A stretch of DNA of 11,725 nt. Source: Myxococcales bacterium. GTDB lineage: Bacteria; Myxococcota; Polyangia; Fen-1088. Under the pieces are notes generated by a model, which was not told where the DNA came from, did not search any database, and saw only the letters and a list, made by a program, of their open reading frames with translations. Of the stretch, positions 7,659 to 11,725 are shown piece after piece. Each line of letters starts with the position of its first letter. The stretch's first letter is position 1. Position numbers and translations under genes: made by a program. The DNA is taken from positions 1,130-12,854 of the forward strand of contig PMJE01000208.1 of NCBI GenBank assembly GCA_003157315.1, in the 5' to 3' direction.

Positions 7659-8342
7659 CTAGAAAATCGCACCCACGTTGGCCCCGACCGCAAGGCCGAA
7701 CTGGTAGCCCACGTAGGGGGAGACGGTAATGAGAACGACCGGGCCCGCTTTGAAGCCCATGTTAGCGCGAAAAAGCACGCGCGCCCTGTGGTCGTAGTTT
7801 GTCGTCTCGCCCGGGCTAATCGCAGCGGTGGAGATTGGATTGATTACCGAGCTGTGCCAAGTGATGGATTGCAGGTCGTATGCGAGGAATAGCTCGGGAA
7901 TGCCAGCGAAGCTGTTGCTGAACTCGATGCGACGGAAAAGCGAGCCGCCGACCAACAAGCCCCATCCGTCGGGGTTGGGCGCCTCATTGTTGCCCATGTA
8001 GATCCGCTTCTGGATAGCGAGAGTGCCTGAGACCGAGATTGGAAACTGGCCATCCTCGGCGCGGAGAAAATAGACGTTGGCAAACGGCATCAGGCCAATG
8101 GATGAGAGACCTTTTTCGTCCCCCGAGCCGTAGCTATAGCGAGTCACGTCGAGGCCCAGGTCGAAGATGCCTCGGTAGGTGTAGCTTCCGATGAGCGATG
8201 CGCTCCATCCGGTCCCTATCACTGCCTCGCTATTCGCGATGCTTATTCCTGGTTGCCCATTTTCGAGGAAGAGACCCTGTGCTTGCGCCGTTCCGGCGGT
8301 CAGGCTGAGGGCAAGAAAGCAAAGGCCGAATGTCTTTCGCAT
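7659..8342 (-). CDS. Exported beta-barrel-like outer-membrane protein, unknown function
   Basis: The 227-residue product starts with a classic Sec signal peptide: MRK, a hydrophobic core, and a likely cleavage after AQA at residue 21. The mature part is rich in alternating hydrophobic and polar residues, with Gly and aromatic residues at regular intervals, for example WSASLIGSYTYRGIFDLGLD and YVGYQFGLAVGANVGAIF. It ends in Phe, a pattern typical of outer-membrane beta-barrels. No specific family is recognised. The frame could start earlier, but the ATG at 8342 has a strong GGAGGA (8355-8350) seven bases upstream and begins the signal peptide. It precedes the acyl-CoA ligase gene by 89 bases on the same strand and is divergent from the gene at 8588. 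A small-molecule pore or a surface structural role are both possible; nothing in the sequence chooses between them. Confidence 0.75.
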   Translation of the reverse strand: MRKTFGLCFLALSLTAGTAQAQGLFLENGQPGISIANSEAVIGTGWSASLIGSYTYRGIFDLGLDVTRYSYGSGDEKGLSSIGLMPFANVYFLRAEDGQFPISVSGTLAIQKRIYMGNNEAPNPDGWGLLVGGSLFRRIEFSNSFAGIPELFLAYDLQSITWHSSVINPISTAAISPGETTNYDHRARVLFRANMGFKAGPVVLITVSPYVGYQFGLAVGANVGAIF

Positions 8343-8587
8343 CGTGGGTTCCTCCAACGCGGACGTCATATTTGCACGGCTGGGCGTGCACTCCAAGCCC
8401 TGAAGTTGTCCGGGTTGTCATGGCTCGCCGTGGCAGCACAGCGCGGCGTGCTAAGCCTTGCTGCTGGTTGAGCACCACGAGTCGACAATTGCAGTCGTAG
8501 CGTTCGTGCCCACGCAGCCCTTGCCATCCCAACCAAGCCGCGGCAACATGTGGCGCACCTGCCGATGTGCCAGGGGACCAGTCTCCC

Positions 8588-9070
8588 ATGAAACGCACCA
8601 TCCACATCATTTTCTGGCTTTCGTTGCTTACCGCACTTGCAGTCTTCTTGTTTCGCCGGGGAGAACGGCAGCAAGAAACCAAGGAGGCGCAGGAGTCATC
8701 ATCCTCCGCCGAGCTTCGGGCGCCGGCTCTTGCCCGTGTTCCGCCGCCTGCGTTGGTTACGCCCGATGGGGGGTCTGCCCCGACTGCCGAACCTGAGGAT
8801 CCCGAGGCTGCGGTGGCGCGTGAGATCCGGAACATAGTGAGGGACAACCCCGCCAAGGCCGTCGAATTGGCACGCGCGGCGCGCGAGCGTTACGGCGACT
8901 CGCGCTACTCGGACGATCGCGACGGCTTCCTGGTTCAAGGGTACTATCTCTTGCACGATATGGCGGCAGCACGCGCCGAGATGCCCTACTACTACAAGCA
9001 TCATCCGCAGGGTCGCTGGGGGAACTATCTGTTCGCCCTGACCAACGTGGGCCCCAACTCGCCGCCGTAG
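8588..9070 (+). CDS. Membrane-anchored protein with short TPR-like tail, unknown function
   Basis: The 160-residue product has one N-terminal membrane segment (about residues 6-22) after MKR and before FRRGER. No lipobox is present, so it is a signal anchor. A low-complexity Ser/Ala/Pro/Glu linker (about 28-75) leads to a helical domain: NPAKAVELARAARERYGDSR, then GYYLLHDMAAARAEMPYYY. Two such helical pairs with AxxxA packing resemble TPR or Sel1-like repeats, but this is judged by eye. The ATG at 8588 is chosen because it begins the signal anchor and follows an AGGGGA about 10 bases upstream. An in-frame GTG at 8567 would add seven residues. It lies 130 bases before the ECF sigma factor gene on the same strand and may belong to the same pathway, though a hairpin and a candidate promoter separate them. 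Confidence 0.65.
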   Translation: MKRTIHIIFWLSLLTALAVFLFRRGERQQETKEAQESSSSAELRAPALARVPPPALVTPDGGSAPTAEPEDPEAAVAREIRNIVRDNPAKAVELARAARERYGDSRYSDDRDGFLVQGYYLLHDMAAARAEMPYYYKHHPQGRWGNYLFALTNVGPNSPP

Positions 9071-9074
9071 CGAA

Positions 9075-9112
9075 CGCCCAAGTCTCCTCACGCCGGACGG
9101 CGGAACTTGGCG
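9075..9112 (+). terminator. Nested hairpin after the 8588-9070 gene
   Basis: CGCCCAAGT (9075-9083) pairs with ACTTGGCG (9105-9112), with one bulged C. Inside it CGCC (9091-9094) and GGCG (9099-9102) form a second stem. It begins five bases after the stop codon of the preceding gene. There is no T-tract, so a rho-independent terminator is only possible. The outer arm also covers the putative -35 element of the sigma factor promoter. Confidence 0.3.
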
Positions 9113-9128
9113 TACAACTCGGTGCGTC
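9102..9128 (+). promoter_or_regulatory. Candidate ECF-type promoter of the sigma/FecR operon
   Basis: GGAACTT (9102-9108) is a textbook -35 element for ECF sigma factors, and CGTC (9125-9128) could be the -10. The 16-base gap between GGAACTT and CGTC is about two bases longer than usual when the AAC core is aligned. The start codon of the sigma gene lies about 72 bases downstream. Autoregulation by the sigma factor itself is a common pattern in this class and is inferred here, not shown. Confidence 0.35.
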
Positions 9129-9200
9129 CTGGACGCCTGACCTGTTCCGGCCACAACCTGCTACTGTTGAGATGCGGATAGGACGTAACTCAGGTTGCAC

Positions 9201-9839
9201 ATGTCTGCTGGTCGCAGAAATATACCGCTTCACATTGTGCCGAACTCGGCGCGATCAGATGTAGATGATGCTACTTTGGCGCGGGCCCTCATCGCTGGCG
9301 AGACCTGGGCACATGCTGCGACTTGGAACCGATTCGCTCCTCTCGTCTTCAACATGGCCTGGCGCGCCCTCGGAAGCGAGGAAGAAGCCGAGGACATCAC
9401 TCAGGAGGTTTTCTATCGGCTGTTCGCCCGAGTGAAGACCCTCTGCAAGCCCGAGTCGCTGCGGAGCTTCATCGTTTCTTTCGCGATCCGAATCCTGAAG
9501 TGGGAGTTCCGCCGCAGGCGAGCAGGCCGCTGGCTCACCTTCTTCACACCTAATGACCTGCCCGAGGTCCCGTTTTGCGGAGCTGATCCTGAAGCCCGGG
9601 AGATACTGCAGCGTTTTTACCAGATCCTGGACCAGCTTGGGACGCGCGAGCGTCTGGTTTTCGCGCTCCGCCACCTTGAGTCGATGACCTTGGGCGAGAT
9701 CGCCGCTGCGATGGAGATCTCTTTGTCGACGGTCAAGCGCGCACATGCCCAAGCGGTGGTCGAGGTGGGGCGCTCGATCGCAAACGACAAAGATCTGGCC
9801 GGATTTTTTGAGGAAGTGCGGGGACCCCATGGAACGTGA
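9201..9839 (+). CDS. RNA polymerase sigma factor, ECF subfamily
   Basis: The 212-residue product has the two-domain layout of group IV sigma factors that direct RNA polymerase to a small regulon. Region 2 spans about 42-105, with RFAPLVFNMAWRALGSEEEA and the DITQEVFYRLF core that contacts the -10 element and the polymerase. A linker (about 108-132) follows, then region 4 at about 140-190. Region 4 carries LGTRERLVFALRHLE and the helix-turn-helix LGEIAAAMEISLSTVKRAHA that binds the -35 element. The ATG at 9201 is chosen; an AGG about six bases upstream is a weak ribosome binding site, and an in-frame TTG lies two codons earlier. Its last 11 bases overlap the start of the FecR-like gene, implying translational coupling with its likely membrane regulator. 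The exact ECF group is not identified. Confidence 0.93.
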   Translation: MSAGRRNIPLHIVPNSARSDVDDATLARALIAGETWAHAATWNRFAPLVFNMAWRALGSEEEAEDITQEVFYRLFARVKTLCKPESLRSFIVSFAIRILKWEFRRRRAGRWLTFFTPNDLPEVPFCGADPEAREILQRFYQILDQLGTRERLVFALRHLESMTLGEIAAAMEISLSTVKRAHAQAVVEVGRSIANDKDLAGFFEEVRGPHGT

Positions 9840-11139
9840 AATCGACAAGGGATGCTTGCCGGCCGCGGTTGAGCGGGTGGCCGACTTTGTCTGTTCCGCG
9901 ATTCCACCCATGACTCCTGCGCAGTGCGACAATGGGCTCGACATCGTCAGGAGGCGGCTTGCGGCGCGCCAGCGCCAGCGGGTTCGCCTATTCAGGCTGT
10001 CAGCCGTCGGGATGGTTGCCGGGGCGGTCGCTTGTGCACTATGGCTGGTGTTTCCCGGCGCCAAAGTGGCGGTGCCGCAGAACGCGAGCCTCACCTACCA
10101 CGTCGAAGGAGGCGAGATCGTCGACGGAGGATACCTTCGCTCGTTGGGTGGCGCGGGCGTGAAATTGCGCTTCTCCGAGGGGAGTGAACTGGACTTCCTC
10201 GCTGGTGCGCGCGGCCGTCTACGCTCGGTCGACGCCGAGGGCGCCCGTCTCGCCATCGAGCGGGGAACTGCATCGGTCAAGGTGGCGCACCGACCGGGGA
10301 CGCACTGGCTGGTCGACGCAGGACCCTTCCTCATCACGGTAAAGGGCACCACCTTCACTGTCGCCTGGGATGCGACGGGCGAGCAGCTTGATCTTCGCAT
10401 GGAGCAGGGGACGGTTTCGGTCACCGGTCCACTTTCTGAGGGCGCGATCACCGTGCGCGCGGGCCAGCGCTTGGCCATCAACCTCCCGAGGCGAGAGGTG
10501 GTGTTGCGCGATCTGGAAAGTGTTGAGGCTTTTCACCCTGCTAGCGCCCCGGTTTCGCCTGAGCCGGAGCTGGGGCCGAGCAAGCAAGGGCTTGACCCCG
10601 ACCGGGCGGACACCGCGCGCGAGGCTGCCGCCCAGCGATCGGGTGGCCACGGCCGCGGCGGGGTTGCCTGGCCGCACACCTGGCCCGCTGCCCTGGTAGC
10701 TGGAGACACGGATTTCATCCTGAGAGACGTCGAGCGGCGCGGGCTGGAGCGCTGTCTTGCGGAAGCCTCCAGCGAGGATCTGTCGGCGCTTGCCGATGCG
10801 GCCCGCTACCGGCGACGAGACAACATCGCCAGAGCAGCCCTGCTCGCCCAACGCAGTCGGTTCCCGGGTTCGGCGCGCGCACTTGACGCCGGTTTCCTTC
10901 TCGGACGTCTGGATGAGACGCACGAGGGCGGCAGGCGCAAGGCTCTCTCATGGTACGAACGTTATCTTGAAGAGGCTCCTTCCGGCGCCTATGCTTCTGA
11001 GGCACTGGGGCGAGAAATGATCGTGACGCAAGAGCTGATGGGAGCTGCCGCGGCTCGGATGGTCGCCGAAGACTACCTGCACCGCTTCCCAAGCGGGACC
11101 TACGCAGGCGCAGCCAGGGCGCTTCGCCAAGAGCCGTGA
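9829..11139 (+). CDS. FecR-domain membrane protein with TPR-like periplasmic tail (putative sigma regulator)
   Basis: The 436-residue product has a cytoplasmic N-terminal region of about 55 residues, the place expected for sigma-factor binding. One membrane segment follows (about 57-76, LSAVGMVAGAVACALWLVF). A periplasmic FecR-type beta domain spans about 90-220 and contains GGYLRSL, the core FLITVKGTTFTVAW (167-180) and LRMEQGTVSVTGP. A Pro/Gly/Arg-rich linker (about 237-285) leads to a helical tail (about 295-430). The tail has TPR-like pairs, for example ALSWYERYLEEAPSGAYASE and VAEDYLHRFPSGTYAGAARA. FecR proteins carry signals between the outer membrane and a sigma factor. The start ATG at 9829 lies inside the sigma gene and the stop overlaps the next start by four bases. 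An earlier in-frame ATG would add 28 residues that only read as out-of-frame sigma sequence. That it is an anti-sigma factor is inferred from context. Confidence 0.85.
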   Translation: MEREIDKGCLPAAVERVADFVCSAIPPMTPAQCDNGLDIVRRRLAARQRQRVRLFRLSAVGMVAGAVACALWLVFPGAKVAVPQNASLTYHVEGGEIVDGGYLRSLGGAGVKLRFSEGSELDFLAGARGRLRSVDAEGARLAIERGTASVKVAHRPGTHWLVDAGPFLITVKGTTFTVAWDATGEQLDLRMEQGTVSVTGPLSEGAITVRAGQRLAINLPRREVVLRDLESVEAFHPASAPVSPEPELGPSKQGLDPDRADTAREAAAQRSGGHGRGGVAWPHTWPAALVAGDTDFILRDVERRGLERCLAEASSEDLSALADAARYRRRDNIARAALLAQRSRFPGSARALDAGFLLGRLDETHEGGRRKALSWYERYLEEAPSGAYASEALGREMIVTQELMGAAAARMVAEDYLHRFPSGTYAGAARALRQEP

Positions 11140-11725
11140 ACGCGATCGTCTCACGGCGCGCGCTCGCTGCGGGTTTGGCGGTAGTCGCTACGTTGGCGGC
11201 CGAGGCGGGATGGGCATCGACGGTGGTCCTGGTACGACCGGCGAATCCCACGGCGATCACGGCCGAGGCTCTGGTGCGCATGCACGGCGAGTTGGTGTCG
11301 GCGGGATTCGACGTGGAGATCAAGGCCGCGACCGCCGGGGCCGACGCGCGCACATCGTTGGAACAAGCCGCGAGCGTCGAGAACGTCGGCGCTGTGGTCG
11401 CGCTGCTGGGCGACAGCACGCCCGGTTCGGTCGAGGTGTGGGTGATTGATCGAGTGACCGGCAAGTCAGTGGTCAGGCGCGTTCCCAGTCAGCCCGAGTC
11501 TGGGCGGGCAGCAGAGATCCTGGCCATCAGGGCGATCGAGCTTCTGCGAGCGAGCCTGCTGGAAATCGCCATGGCCGGCGGCAGGGAGCCCCCCATCGTG
11601 CCCAAGCCGCCGCCCGCGGAGGTGACCCGCTTCGTGGAACACGCGCTCGAGTCGCGCAAACCTTCGCGCTTCGCGATCGAAGTCGGCGGCATCGGGGTGG
11701 CGAGCTTTGACGGAGTGGGACCGGC
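11136..11725 (+). CDS. Exported protein with Pro-rich linker, C-terminal part outside window, unknown family
   Basis: An open frame starts at GTG 11136, overlapping the preceding TGA by four bases (GTGA), and runs without a stop to the right edge, giving 196 codons. It begins with a signal peptide: basic SRR, a hydrophobic stretch ALAAGLAVVATLAA, and possible cleavage after GWA at about residue 27. The first domain (about 28-145) alternates strands and helices. It includes STVVLVRPANPTAITAEALV, VWVIDRVTGKSVVRRV and AAEILAIRAIELLRASLLEI. A Pro-rich linker (EPPIVPKPPP) follows, then RFAIEVGGIGVASFDGVG, which resembles the first strands of an outer-membrane barrel. This is the probable third member of the sigma/FecR operon. 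No family was assigned; similar exported proteins beside ECF/FecR pairs are recalled from Myxococcota but could not be checked. Confidence 0.75.
   Translation, partial: MNAIVSRRALAAGLAVVATLAAEAGWASTVVLVRPANPTAITAEALVRMHGELVSAGFDVEIKAATAGADARTSLEQAASVENVGAVVALLGDSTPGSVEVWVIDRVTGKSVVRRVPSQPESGRAAEILAIRAIELLRASLLEIAMAGGREPPIVPKPPPAEVTRFVEHALESRKPSRFAIEVGGIGVASFDGVGP

Noticed and set aside
8343..8587. Divergent promoters between the barrel-like protein and the membrane-anchored protein
   Set aside because: Only partial hexamer matches were seen (for example TTGGAG with an AT-rich AAATAT 17 bases away on the minus strand), too weak to annotate.
9255..10094. Open frame of 279 codons on the minus strand
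   Set aside because: It is antisense to the sigma factor and the FecR gene start, with no family signature and no ribosome binding site.
10219..10923. Minus-strand frame of 234 codons across the FecR gene
   Set aside because: It is a shadow of the FecR/TPR coding sequence, which has consistent domain structure.
1..11725. Mobile element, integrase, CRISPR or toxin-antitoxin content
   Set aside because: No transposase or integrase motif, no regular direct-repeat array and no toxin-antitoxin-like small gene pair was found in the window.

Overview
The window is high-GC chromosomal DNA, roughly two-thirds G+C by eye and strongly G/C at third codon positions. Gene style suggests a Gram-negative deltaproteobacterium-like organism, most likely Myxococcota. 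The reasons are an ECF sigma factor followed by a FecR-like membrane protein with a TPR tail, several exported or outer-membrane-like proteins without a clear family, and housekeeping genes with GTG or TTG starts. The assignment is an inference from family style, because no marker gene for taxonomy is present.

Layout, left to right. (1) Positions 1-1993 hold a minus-strand housekeeping cluster read right to left: an RlmI-type 23S rRNA cytosine methyltransferase, ndk, and the 5' part of rlmN running off the left edge. A small hairpin overlaps the ndk ribosome binding site. (2) A divergent spacer of about 375 bp leads to a plus-strand polytopic membrane glycosyltransferase of the GT39/ArnT-like superfamily (2369-4456). 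(3) A short convergent spacer with G-tracts and a palindrome separates it from a minus-strand block. Read right to left, that block is an exported beta-barrel-like protein (8342-7659), an acetate/acyl-CoA ligase (7569-5908) and malate dehydrogenase (5508-4569). Together the last two would feed acetate into central carbon metabolism, but the mdh reading frame is broken at three places. (4) From 8588 to the right edge everything reads on the plus strand: a membrane-anchored small protein with a probable TPR-like tail, then a tightly overlapped operon of an ECF sigma factor, a FecR-domain/TPR membrane protein and an exported protein whose C-terminal part is cut off by the window edge.

The most system-like part is the operon at 9201-11725. 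Its start/stop overlaps of 11 and 4 bases imply translational coupling. Its order (cytoplasmic sigma factor, transmembrane regulator with periplasmic FecR and TPR parts, exported protein with a Pro-rich linker and possible barrel) looks like a cell-surface signalling relay. A candidate ECF-type promoter lies upstream of it. The other item needing attention is mdh: conserved active-site residues are intact but scattered over three frames, which points to sequence errors or a very young pseudogene.

No tRNA, rRNA, CRISPR array, insertion sequence or integrase was found.
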